Positions 1-6,309 are shown, counted from the stretch's first letter. The stretch: 6,638 bases of DNA from an uncultured Pseudomonadales bacterium (GCA_938048505.1 CALIUX010000014.1:1-6638), one strand, 5' to 3'. The notes: generated by a model not told the origin, from the letters alone. Program-made: numbers and translations.

Positions 1-479
1 TGCTCTGTTAAATTAACTTTTGCCGCCATTAAAAAACGCGTTGTATCTAAGTAGATTGCATCATCTAACTCTAAGTCACCGTTGATCGCAAAGGCTGGCT
101 CATGTTCGGTTAAAAACACCCACATATTTTCTTGGCCTTCGAGCACCTCATGGGCAAAGACACAATATACATCTAGTACACTTTCTGTTTGACCCAATAA
201 AACTTGTGCCTGTTGCAGCCACTGCTCGGTGAGTTTTTCAAAACCGATTGTTTTCTCTTGCCATGACTTTAGCCAGGCAGGGACAGGGTTTGCGCTCAGG
301 TCATCGTTAAAACGACCATACATTTTACCGCCACGCTTAAGCCAGCTGTGTTTCAGTGAGCGGATGCAATCCTCGGATTTACCCGATGATTGCCAGCACT
401 GCGCCGAGATATTATTCATGACTTCTGCCGAAGGCGAAGTGCGATAAAGACGATGGGCAATAATTGATTGAAAAGACAC
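1..479 (-). CDS. ndpA: Nucleoid-associated protein, NdpA/YejK family (C-terminus cut by window edge)
   Basis: The first 159 residues are visible; the gene continues past the left edge. I assign the family from its order of conserved patches: an N-terminal SFQSIIAHRLYR segment, KMYGRFNDD near residues 52-60, and NGDLELDDAIYLD...AAKVNLTE at 133-159. These line up with the E. coli YejK patches around NKAYGLFSEES and NENLDINPTHYLDI...RIDLTEWE. YejK/NdpA is a nucleoid-bound protein of poorly defined role, and E. coli YejK has been reported to affect topoisomerases. The start is a GTG at 479-477, chosen because AGAGG lies 5 nt upstream and an in-frame TAA occurs at 509-507. Seen in the 66-bp gap to the upstream membrane gene are long T-tracts on the coding strand and a weak promoter guess (TTCATT, 16 nt, TAATAT at 531-504). 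It is the last visible gene of the minus-strand group. The family call is fairly sure; the exact role is not. Confidence 0.8.
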   Translation of the reverse strand, partial: MSFQSIIAHRLYRTSPSAEVMNNISAQCWQSSGKSEDCIRSLKHSWLKRGGKMYGRFNDDLSANPVPAWLKSWQEKTIGFEKLTEQWLQQAQVLLGQTESVLDVYCVFAHEVLEGQENMWVFLTEHEPAFAINGDLELDDAIYLDTTRFLMAAKVNLTE

Positions 480-545
480 AAGCGCCTCTAAGTATTGGCT
501 AGAATATTAAAAAACAAAAAAATAGAATGAAAGCAGAAAAAGCCG

Positions 546-1106
546 TCATGCATAGGCTGTCAATAAGGCTTTCCGACGTAACTTCCATAGGTGGATACTG
601 CGCGATAAAAAGAGCCCGCTAAATAAACCGTATAAAAAGCTCAACCCTAACACCGCACCGGTACGCTCTATTGCCGTCACACCAATAAGCATCACGAGAA
701 CAATAGTATATTTTGTAAAAAAGACGCCTAGCGTCACCAAAAACGGTAGCACACTGCCGGGCATTGAAAAGCGCTGGCTGTCGACATGAAAAGCAGCGCG
801 CTGCATTGGTAAAAAGTGGTAACTGAGCAAGGTTGTCAGACTGATTCCCACTAACCAAAACGGCAAGGTAGGTTTAGAAAAACCAAACGTAATTAAGACG
901 CTTAAAAAAGACAGGATCACAATACCCATAGGCGTACCCAATACGATGTATTGACTGACCACGCGGTTGCGGCTTTCGCGAATTCCCATCAGGATTAACC
1001 CAATCAAAATAGCATAGGCCCACCAAGGGGTAGCAGCCAATACTTCACCTACAGATAATAGGCCATCGGCTCCTAATAATTCTTGAGACGAGGGTAAACC
1101 TAACAA
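546..1106 (-). CDS. Small multi-pass membrane protein, DUF6622-like
   Basis: A 186-residue inner-membrane protein with about five or six hydrophobic segments (roughly residues 29-42, 55-75, 82-99, 118-145 and 152-168) and a basic C-terminal tail, LWKLRRKALL. The opening ATPWWAYAIL...LMGIRESRNR and the later RFSMPGSVLPFL...FFTKY pattern match my recollection of DUF6622 proteins, which have no established function. The longest frame starts at TTG (1106-1104), overlapping the dinG stop by 7 bp, with AGGTG 5 nt upstream; a stop closes the frame just above. A second TTG at 1040-1038 (residue 23) also has AGGTG(A) 5 nt upstream and would give MAATPWWAYAIL, about 164 residues, which fits the usual family beginning better. 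There is no ATG start near the N-terminus. The overlap suggests translational coupling to dinG. The gene is sure, the start is unsure, and the family is moderately sure. Confidence 0.75.
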   Translation of the reverse strand: MLGLPSSQELLGADGLLSVGEVLAATPWWAYAILIGLILMGIRESRNRVVSQYIVLGTPMGIVILSFLSVLITFGFSKPTLPFWLVGISLTTLLSYHFLPMQRAAFHVDSQRFSMPGSVLPFLVTLGVFFTKYTIVLVMLIGVTAIERTGAVLGLSFLYGLFSGLFLSRSIHLWKLRRKALLTAYA

Positions 1107-3214
1107 TTGAGCACCTGCTTAAAAGGAGGAAGTGTACTTAAAATGGCTTGACCATAGCGCTTTGTCAGTAAGCGTTTATCAAGGATGGTGATTGTACCTT
1201 CATCCTGTTCTGTACGCAGCAAGCGCCCGCAAGCCTGCACCAGTTTAACGGCCGCATCCGGCACACTCATTTGCATAAACGCATTACCGCCTTGCTCACC
1301 AATCCACTCGGCCATTGCCGCTTCTACAGGATCATCCGGCACAGCAAACGGAATCTTGGCAATGATCACATGCTCACAATACTGCTTAGGTAAATCAACA
1401 CCTTCAGCAAAGCTTGCCAAGCCAAATAAAATACTGGTTTTACCCTCATCAATCGCTTTTTTATGTTGCGTCAGCAAGAGCTGTTTAGAACTAGCGCCCT
1501 GCATCAAGATGGATTTTTGCAAGGAAAGTGGCAAGGCTTCATGCACTTGCTGCATTTGCCTACGCGAAGCAAATAATACCAACGCGCCTTTCTGCGCCTT
1601 AAGTAGAGCGGGTAATTGCGCAACAAGGCTTTCGGTATGCTCATCGACTTTTTGTGCTTCAACGGCTGCAGCAGGAATATGTAGCTCTGAACGACCCGCA
1701 TAATCAAACGGGCTGGGCACCACCTCAAACTGGGCATCACTCGGTATACCTGCTCGTAATGAAAACCGATCAAACGAGCCTAGCGCTGTCAGCGTTGCAC
1801 TTGTTGCCACGGCTGCAAAAGCAGGCTCCCAAAGGTGCTGGCGCAAGGTGTGAGAGGCAAGTACGGGGCTTGACACCAACTCAAAATCCACGCTCTCCCC
1901 TGCTGATACTAACGTCATCCAACGCGCAACCGGCCATTTAGGGTTTGCTTCGCTGTGCGCAAAACTATGGAAAAGCTCCTGTGCTTTTTCGGCACGTGTC
2001 CACCACGTCCCTGACAACCCAAATGCCGTTTCCGTTGCGCTCTTGTCGACAGGGCTGTGCTCGTCTTCTAATAGTTTGCTGAATTCATCTGTTAAGCGTT
2101 CAAGCGCCTTAGTAAGCTCGCCAAAACGCTGCTCGGCCTCGGCTGCGATTTCGCCGATATCGGCAGGTACCTCACCCATTTCAAATCGATAACGCACCAC
2201 AGGCTGCGTTTCATCCATCAACGGGATGTATTCACGTAAGCGCGGCGGCAGTAGATCAATGCATCGTCGTGCATCTTTGAAGAGCTTTTCCATGCCTTGT
2301 GCACGCGTAACAACACCTAATGCTGCAGCAAAAGGCTCGATGAAATTCGCCCACTGCCCTTCGGTTTGCCCTAGCCATCGATTCGTTGCCATCACACGTG
2401 TATGGCTCGCAAAATGGCTTAAGGCTTTATCTGGCAGATGATGCGCTTCATCAAAGATGTAAATTGTCTCGCTTGGTTTAGGTAAAATAGCCCCACCGCC
2501 CAACGCTAAGTCGGCTAAAACCAAATCATGATTGGCGACTACAACATGTGCATCATCTAAAGACTCTCGCGCCTTAAAAAAAGCACAGTTTCGCACATGC
2601 GCACACTGCCGACCTGTACATTGACGGTGATCGGTTGTCACACGCGCCCACTGCTCTTGAGGTATTTCTGAGTCCCAATTGTCTTTATCACCATCCCACT
2701 GCTGCGATGATAATTTATCGATCATTTGGGTATAAAGTGCGCCATCATCAGTCGCTGTGACAGGCTCTTCATAGAGTGGAATATAGGGGTCTTCTTCACC
2801 CGCCAGCAGCTTATCAAGCTTGCTTAAGCACAGATAACGACCACGGCCTTTTGCCAACGTATAATCAAAGGATAAACCGCTATGGCGCGCAACATCTGGC
2901 AAATCTTTGAACATGATTTGCTCTTGCAGCGCGACCGTCGCCGTTGCAATCACAATGCGTTTATCCAACATGCGTGCAACGGGAATCGCTGATAGCAAAT
3001 AAGCAACGGTTTTACCTGTTCCGGTACCGGCCTCCACCACACAGACATGCCCTTCACCTAAACGCTCACCATCGCTATCCATTCTAACGCTACCTAGCGT
3101 GCGGGCAATCGCTGCGATCATCAGCTTTTGACCATAGCGTGGCTGATGACCTTTCGCTTTGAGATAGGTGCTATAGCCCTGCTGAATAGTCTGTTTGGAC
3201 TCGTTTGTGAGCAT
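1100..3214 (-). CDS. dinG: ATP-dependent DNA helicase DinG
   Basis: A 704-residue superfamily 2 helicase of the XPD/DinG type, close to the 716 residues of E. coli DinG. DinG unwinds DNA 5'-to-3', acts on forked DNA, D-loops and R-loops, and is cytoplasmic. Visible motifs: QPRYGQKLMI near 24-33 (Q-motif region), Walker A AGTGTGKT at 62-69, motif Ia TATVALQEQ near 91-99, four iron-sulfur cysteines at 129, 199, 204 and 210 matching the E. coli spacing, VVVANHDLVLADL at 224-236, the DEAH box at 255-258, TSATLTALGSF at 471-481, VLFASRRQM at 546-554, LFGLASFAEGVDL at 597-608 and motif VI QACGRLLR at 660-667. The ATG at 3214 is directly preceded by an in-frame TAA, so no earlier start exists; the Shine-Dalgarno is a weak TAGGT about 8 nt away. 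It lies 54 bp after an acyltransferase gene and overlaps the next membrane gene by 7 bp. No LexA box is seen upstream, unlike SOS-controlled E. coli dinG. No key residue is missing. Confidence 0.96.
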   Translation of the reverse strand: MLTNESKQTIQQGYSTYLKAKGHQPRYGQKLMIAAIARTLGSVRMDSDGERLGEGHVCVVEAGTGTGKTVAYLLSAIPVARMLDKRIVIATATVALQEQIMFKDLPDVARHSGLSFDYTLAKGRGRYLCLSKLDKLLAGEEDPYIPLYEEPVTATDDGALYTQMIDKLSSQQWDGDKDNWDSEIPQEQWARVTTDHRQCTGRQCAHVRNCAFFKARESLDDAHVVVANHDLVLADLALGGGAILPKPSETIYIFDEAHHLPDKALSHFASHTRVMATNRWLGQTEGQWANFIEPFAAALGVVTRAQGMEKLFKDARRCIDLLPPRLREYIPLMDETQPVVRYRFEMGEVPADIGEIAAEAEQRFGELTKALERLTDEFSKLLEDEHSPVDKSATETAFGLSGTWWTRAEKAQELFHSFAHSEANPKWPVARWMTLVSAGESVDFELVSSPVLASHTLRQHLWEPAFAAVATSATLTALGSFDRFSLRAGIPSDAQFEVVPSPFDYAGRSELHIPAAAVEAQKVDEHTESLVAQLPALLKAQKGALVLFASRRQMQQVHEALPLSLQKSILMQGASSKQLLLTQHKKAIDEGKTSILFGLASFAEGVDLPKQYCEHVIIAKIPFAVPDDPVEAAMAEWIGEQGGNAFMQMSVPDAAVKLVQACGRLLRTEQDEGTITILDKRLLTKRYGQAILSTLPPFKQVLNC

Positions 3215-3228
3215 TTAGGGGTACCTAA
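3215..3228 (-). repeat. Short inverted repeat abutting the dinG start codon
   Basis: TTAGG at 3215-3219 and CCTAA at 3224-3228 form a perfect 5-bp inverted repeat around GGTA. In the dinG mRNA it would give a UUAGG/CCUAA hairpin with a 4-nt loop ending directly at the AUG and burying the only Shine-Dalgarno-like UAGG. It may instead be a small operator or chance; the stem is short and AT-rich. Confidence 0.35.
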
Positions 3229-3240
3229 TGGCGGCCTAGA

Positions 3241-3268
3241 AATATTGAAACAGAAAAAAGACTCTCAA
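3241..3268 (-). promoter_or_regulatory. Possible sigma-70 promoter for dinG
   Basis: On the minus strand TTGAGA (3268-3263, 5 of 6 to the -35 consensus) is followed after 16 nt by AATATT (3246-3241, 4 of 6 to the -10 consensus). It lies in the 54-bp gap directly after the acyltransferase stop and would give a leader of about 20 nt before the dinG ATG. It could let dinG be transcribed apart from the upstream gene. This is based on sequence resemblance only. Confidence 0.3.
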
Positions 3269-4450
3269 CTATGCCTCTTCATTACGATTAAGGTCATTAC
3301 GGAGATAATGCAATTTAGCCTGAACGGGGTTGGCGTAAATATCGAGCCAGCGCTGACGCCATTGTTCAGGGCACTGCAAACGACGCGCCTCAAAGAGATC
3401 AACAGCCTGTTTGCATTCTTCGGCATTATAAGATGCAGCCTTATCACCTACCGCTACATCAACCGGTTCACCTGAACGCAATGCATACGCTGCACAGTTC
3501 GAAGGATGCAGCACATACTGCAAAGCAATTTGTTGATCTAAATACTTTGCTACCTCATCAACTGATTCGAAGCGGGCATCGAGTGGCTGGCCAAACGCAA
3601 CGTGAACATGCCCTTTTTGACCGGTGATGCCGCGCGCAATACTTTGCACGTCTTCGTGCTCTGCTTTTTGATATTCACCTTCAGCCTCGGTTAAAGTCAG
3701 TTCACGAGCTTTGGCCTCATCACAAGGATCTAGTTCATACGAAATACTCACCGGCACAATATTCAAACTGGCAATATAATCGCCAAGAGCCATCTGTTTA
3801 GGCTTATTCAACGCTAACATGCTGATAATCGCCGGATTAGTCAGATCAAAGCTATCTTTCGCACGGCCTTCGCGCTGAGCGATCCATATATTAGCCGCAT
3901 CTTGTGTGAGTGAGTGATGGATATAAGATGACAAGCGCTTTGCTGCTTTGAGCTTTTCACGTGGAGCTGTAGCACTACGGTTAACAATAAAGCACTTATT
4001 TAATCGCATTAAATCACTTGCGAACGGCTTGGTCAGTAAATTATCACCTATGGCTACACGCAATGTCTGATAGCCATTTTGATATAACACCCAGTTTACA
4101 AAGCCTGGATCCATCGCAATATCACGATGATTACTGATGAACAAATACGGCTTGGAAGGCTCTAGTTGGTCTAACCCAGATGACGTTAACTGAGTTGTGG
4201 TATCGGCTATATTTTTGGCCATGTACGGCTCGATTTTCGCCTGAAACGCATTAGCAGATGTAATACCAGCTAATTCTTTGCGCAAGAAGAAGCGCGTCAA
4301 AGGGCGGGCAATGGGTACCACTAGTCGGCTAAGATTAGGGTATTTGAGCTGAATCACAGCATCAACAAATTCCGAATCTTCAATCAAGCGCAAAAGCGTA
4401 GAATGCACTTCATCGTCATTGTATGGTCGAATATCATCAAAGTCAGACAT
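3269..4450 (-). CDS. PlsC/PlsB-type glycerolipid acyltransferase (1-acyl-sn-glycerol-3-phosphate acyltransferase-like)
   Basis: A 393-residue protein with an acyltransferase domain of the glycerolipid (PF01553) kind at about residues 80-290. Motif I is SNHRDIAMDPG with His108 and Asp114, motif II KCFIVNRS at 152-159, motif III REGRAKDS at 193-200 followed by NPAIISML, and motif IV IVPVSISYE at 231-239. Such enzymes move a fatty acyl chain from acyl-ACP or acyl-CoA to glycerol-phosphate or lysophosphatidate at the inner face of the membrane. No clear membrane segment is present, though the basic and hydrophobic stretch at 41-60 could attach to membrane. His and Asp are five residues apart rather than the usual four, which I recall in related HRDI-type bacterial acyltransferases. 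A hydrophilic, Trp- and Glu-rich C-terminal region (about 295-393) lies outside the domain. The ATG at 4450 lacks a good Shine-Dalgarno. The substrate cannot be told from sequence. It is first gene of the minus-strand group. Confidence 0.85.
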   Translation of the reverse strand: MSDFDDIRPYNDDEVHSTLLRLIEDSEFVDAVIQLKYPNLSRLVVPIARPLTRFFLRKELAGITSANAFQAKIEPYMAKNIADTTTQLTSSGLDQLEPSKPYLFISNHRDIAMDPGFVNWVLYQNGYQTLRVAIGDNLLTKPFASDLMRLNKCFIVNRSATAPREKLKAAKRLSSYIHHSLTQDAANIWIAQREGRAKDSFDLTNPAIISMLALNKPKQMALGDYIASLNIVPVSISYELDPCDEAKARELTLTEAEGEYQKAEHEDVQSIARGITGQKGHVHVAFGQPLDARFESVDEVAKYLDQQIALQYVLHPSNCAAYALRSGEPVDVAVGDKAASYNAEECKQAVDLFEARRLQCPEQWRQRWLDIYANPVQAKLHYLRNDLNRNEEA

Positions 4451-4452
4451 AG

Positions 4453-4486
4453 AGGTTAAATAGCCGTCGAAAAAGGCTGCAAACCT
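4453..4486 (-). promoter_or_regulatory. Potential hairpin just before the acyltransferase start codon
   Basis: Read on the minus strand, AGGTT (4486-4482) pairs with AACCT (4457-4453), and inside this AGCC (4478-4475) pairs with GGCT (4465-4462) around a 9-nt loop. The structure ends 2 nt before the ATG at 4450, where a Shine-Dalgarno would be expected but is absent. It may affect translation start of the acyltransferase. It is inferred from pairing only, with an internal loop between the two stems. Confidence 0.35.
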
Positions 4487-4489
4487 ACC

Positions 4490-4535
4490 AAAAAACGGGG
4501 GTAAATACTACTAAATTCAATGCTTTAGTCTCCCC
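4490..4535 (-). terminator. Terminator- or attenuator-like hairpin with six Us in the acyltransferase leader
   Basis: On the minus strand ACTAAA (4529-4524) pairs perfectly with TTTAGT (4515-4510) across an 8-nt loop. An outer GGGG (4535-4532) can pair with CCCC (4501-4498), and TTTTTT follows at 4495-4490. That is the form of an intrinsic terminator, but the outer and inner stems are separated by an uneven internal loop (2 and 8 nt), so it would be weak. No minus-strand gene precedes it in the window, so it would act on the acyltransferase's own leader, which suggests attenuation. Confidence 0.4.
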
Positions 4536-4750
4536 TGACCCATAATAATACTGGCCCGAATACGCGCTGCGTAGCACAAACATAAAAGCGACCCTGTGAT
4601 ACACTTTTTATAAGTTGGCTATTTATGAATACGCATCCAGCACTTGAATACATACTCAACACTGCCTTCATTTTAACGAGCAGACTTATTTTTGATGCAA
4701 CGCATTAAATGCACCCAAACAGGCTTTATAAAGAGGGCTTCTAGCACCTA

Positions 4751-6016
4751 ATGAAGATTTTACTTGTCGAAGACAGTGCAACACTTCGCTATGCCGTGAG
4801 CTTGTTCATCGCAGAAGCGGGCCACGAGGCCATACTGGCTGAAGATGGCGAAGAAGCCATGCACATCGTCGACAAAACAGCCGTTGACATGATTATCATG
4901 GATGTTGAAATGCCAGGGCTCGATGGCTTTGAAACAACACGCCTAATCCGTGAGATGCTAGGTGACCACTGGGTTCCGATCATCTTTGTTACGGGCAAAA
5001 GTGAAGAATCTGATTTTACGGATGGCATTGATGCTGGCGGCGATGACTACCTCATCAAACCCGTTAGCCGTGTCATACTCAAGGCCAAGATTCATGCTAT
5101 GGAGCGCATTATCACCATGCGCAATGCACTGAATCGTGCAAACCAAGAACTCACCGAGCTCAGCGAGCGTGACAGTCTAACTCGACTGTACAACCGTCGT
5201 ACCTTTGAAGAACGCTGCAAAGCTTACTGGCGGCAAGCTAACCGCTCTCGCAGCCCAATCAGTCTGTTACTGATTGATATCGATCATTTCAAAGCTTACA
5301 ACGATACCTATGGCCACTTAGCCGGTGATGAGTGCATAAAACAAGTAGCAACCGCGATTGCAAAAAGCTCCAACCGCCCCGGTGATATGGTGGCACGCTT
5401 CGGCGGCGAAGAGTTTGTGGTACTACTTGCGAATACGCCCGAATCAGGTGCACGCCATGTTGGCGAACTTATACGTGCTGCAATCGAGGCTCTCGGCATT
5501 ACACACGAAGCTTCTGACACAACAAGCCATGTCACTGTCAGCGTGGGTGGGGCAACCCTGACCAACTCTAATAATGGCAGCACCTTGTCACTGATGCACG
5601 CCGCAGATCAAGCACTGTACAATTCAAAAGGTGAAGGGCGAAACTGCGTAACCGTTAAGCAATATATTCCACTGCCCAAACTACTGCTACTGGATCGGCA
5701 CACTCAAACACGCTTGCTCATTGAGAAGCAATTGATGAGTTACTGCTCCTTAATCATTTCCAATAGCTATACCGAGGCCTTGAGCACTGCTCAGCAACAG
5801 AACCCCGATATTGTTGTACTCGATGATGATAATACGCAAGAAGCACTCAACTTTTGCCGTTACCTCGAAGAACTCGACGCGACACGCGTTCCTGTTATTT
5901 TAGTGACGAACAATGCAGAAGCCACTCAACTTGCAACAATGGAACAACTGGTTGTATTACCCAAACCTCTTGATAGCCGCAATCTGTTAGCCAATATCAA
6001 CCGTTTCCTCATTTAA
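4751..6016 (+). CDS. REC-GGDEF-REC response regulator diguanylate cyclase
   Basis: A 421-residue cytoplasmic signalling protein. Residues 1-120 are a receiver domain with the full set: Glu7/Asp8 acid pair, phospho-acceptor Asp51 (IIMDVEMPGLDG), Thr81 and Lys103. Residues 121-140 look like a helical linker. A GGDEF domain follows at about 136-302, with DIDHFKAYND at 176-185, YGHLAGD at 187-193, the active-site GGEEF at 218-222 and an inhibitory RxxD site (Arg209, Asp212) five residues before it. It should make c-di-GMP from two GTP and be product-inhibited. A second receiver (about 309-421) keeps Asp358, Thr386 and Lys405, but its acid pair is Asp315-Arg316 and the usual MPxxDG loop is missing, so it is degenerate. 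PleD, by contrast, has both receivers before GGDEF. No histidine kinase is nearby. The ATG at 4751 is the only sensible start (in-frame TAG at 4742), with no close Shine-Dalgarno; GAGGG lies 13 nt away. Confidence 0.93.
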   Translation: MKILLVEDSATLRYAVSLFIAEAGHEAILAEDGEEAMHIVDKTAVDMIIMDVEMPGLDGFETTRLIREMLGDHWVPIIFVTGKSEESDFTDGIDAGGDDYLIKPVSRVILKAKIHAMERIITMRNALNRANQELTELSERDSLTRLYNRRTFEERCKAYWRQANRSRSPISLLLIDIDHFKAYNDTYGHLAGDECIKQVATAIAKSSNRPGDMVARFGGEEFVVLLANTPESGARHVGELIRAAIEALGITHEASDTTSHVTVSVGGATLTNSNNGSTLSLMHAADQALYNSKGEGRNCVTVKQYIPLPKLLLLDRHTQTRLLIEKQLMSYCSLIISNSYTEALSTAQQQNPDIVVLDDDNTQEALNFCRYLEELDATRVPVILVTNNAEATQLATMEQLVVLPKPLDSRNLLANINRFLI

Positions 6017-6133
6017 AGCCTCTATTTATTAGGACAATACATTTTAAGGGTGCTATTGCTGATATATTTTGGCGGCTATATGTTTTGGTGATCACATGTT
6101 TTGGTGATCATATGTTTGGGAACATAGAGGCTT
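6016..6133. repeat. Perfect 10-bp inverted repeat enclosing about 98 bp
   Basis: AAGCCTCTAT at 6016-6025, beginning in the last base of the cyclase stop codon, is exactly matched by ATAGAGGCTT at 6124-6133. The interior contains the 16-bp tandem repeats. There is no obvious target duplication outside the arms, so it is not a clear miniature transposon. The loop is too long, and no T-run follows, for a simple terminator. It may be an insertion remnant or the closing stem of a structured 3' region. Confidence 0.55.
6062..6125. repeat. Degenerate 16-bp tandem repeat, about four units, with TGATCA palindromes
   Basis: Two central units, ATATGTTTTGGTGATC (6078-6093) and ACATGTTTTGGTGATC (6094-6109), differ at one position. 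The flanking units at 6062-6077 and 6110-6125 match the first of these at 11 and 10 of 16 positions. TGATCA palindromes at 6089-6094 and 6105-6110 are thus 16 bp apart, each with a GATC site. The array could be repeated protein-binding sites or replication slippage. Confidence 0.7.
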
Positions 6134-6194
6134 AACAGCGCCACTCAGCACACCCCGTAGAGCTTTGCGCTTCTTCAACTGAAGCATTAAAATA

Positions 6195-6252
6195 GAGGGA
6201 TACTAGCTCAGCAGATGACTAGCGTACTGCTATATGGGTGTTTATATCCCTC
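6195..6252. other. Long-range hairpin of unknown role
   Basis: GAGGGATA at 6195-6202 is perfectly complementary to TATCCCTC at 6245-6252. Between them, either AGCAG (6210-6214) pairs with CTGCT (6227-6231), or CTAG (6203-6206) pairs with CTAG (6218-6221). The sequence TAGCTCAGCAG recalls a tRNA D-arm, but the span is only 58 nt and has no T-arm. It lies between the cyclase gene and the yajQ start. It might be a small RNA, a leader element or a decayed tRNA-like sequence. Confidence 0.4.
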
Positions 6253-6287
6253 ATAAACCGCGCTGTGCTTTCCCCTACACTCCATTT

Positions 6288-6293
6288 TATAAT
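6288..6293 (+). promoter_or_regulatory. Possible -10 element of the yajQ-type gene
   Basis: TATAAT matches the sigma-70 -10 consensus exactly and sits 16 nt before the ATG at 6310. Transcription would start near 6300, leaving a leader of only about 10 nt with no Shine-Dalgarno. No convincing -35 is seen 15-18 nt upstream, nor a TG extension, so it may need an activator or be chance. Confidence 0.4.
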
Positions 6294-6309
6294 AGAGCAT
6301 CATTACCTT

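Larger units (their letters stand above)
4451..4750. other. Divergent intergenic region between the acyltransferase and the diguanylate cyclase
   Basis: Three hundred bases with no convincing gene; both transcription units must start here. The left third (4453-4535) holds the two hairpins listed separately, on the acyltransferase side. TATTAT on the minus strand (4550-4545 or 4547-4542) is a possible -10 for the acyltransferase, with no good -35. On the plus strand TATAAG at 4609-4614 is a possible -10 for the cyclase gene, again without a clear -35; the resulting leader would be about 130 nt. TTTATAAA at 4726-4733 is an 8-bp palindrome close to the cyclase ATG. A 27-codon frame at 4625-4708 has no ribosome binding site. 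Confidence 0.6.

Noticed and set aside
229..447. Plus-strand open frame of 72 codons
   Set aside because: It is antisense to the NdpA/YejK-family gene, which has clear family motifs on the minus strand.
1185..1703. Plus-strand open frame of 172 codons
   Set aside because: It lies wholly opposite dinG, whose protein matches its family throughout; the Cys- and Ser-rich translation is typical of an antisense shadow.
3128..3475. Plus-strand open frame of 115 codons across the dinG start and the acyltransferase end
   Set aside because: It overlaps two well-supported genes on the other strand and shows no family resemblance or ribosome binding site.
4471..4490. c-di-GMP (GEMM) riboswitch suggested by GGCTGCAAACC
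   Set aside because: Only a short fragment resembles the GEMM core; the second conserved strand and tetraloop-receptor elements are missing, and it lies far from the cyclase start.
4625..4708. 27-codon frame upstream of the diguanylate cyclase, possible leader peptide
   Set aside because: No Shine-Dalgarno, no run of regulatory codons and no paired attenuator follow it; a frame of this length is expected by chance.
5308..5583. Minus-strand open frame of 91 codons
   Set aside because: It is antisense to the GGDEF domain, which has intact motifs on the plus strand.
6062..6125. CRISPR array
   Set aside because: The 16-bp units are directly tandem without spacers and there are no cas genes.
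6130..6136. Integron attC-like half site GCTTAAC
   Set aside because: It fits RYYYAAC, but no matching GTTRRRY partner occurs at the proper distance and no integrase or gene cassette is seen.
6195..6252. tRNA gene
   Set aside because: The D-arm-like TAGCTCAG and an 8-bp outer stem are present, but the span is 58 nt, with no T-arm GTTCGA-type sequence and no proper anticodon stem.
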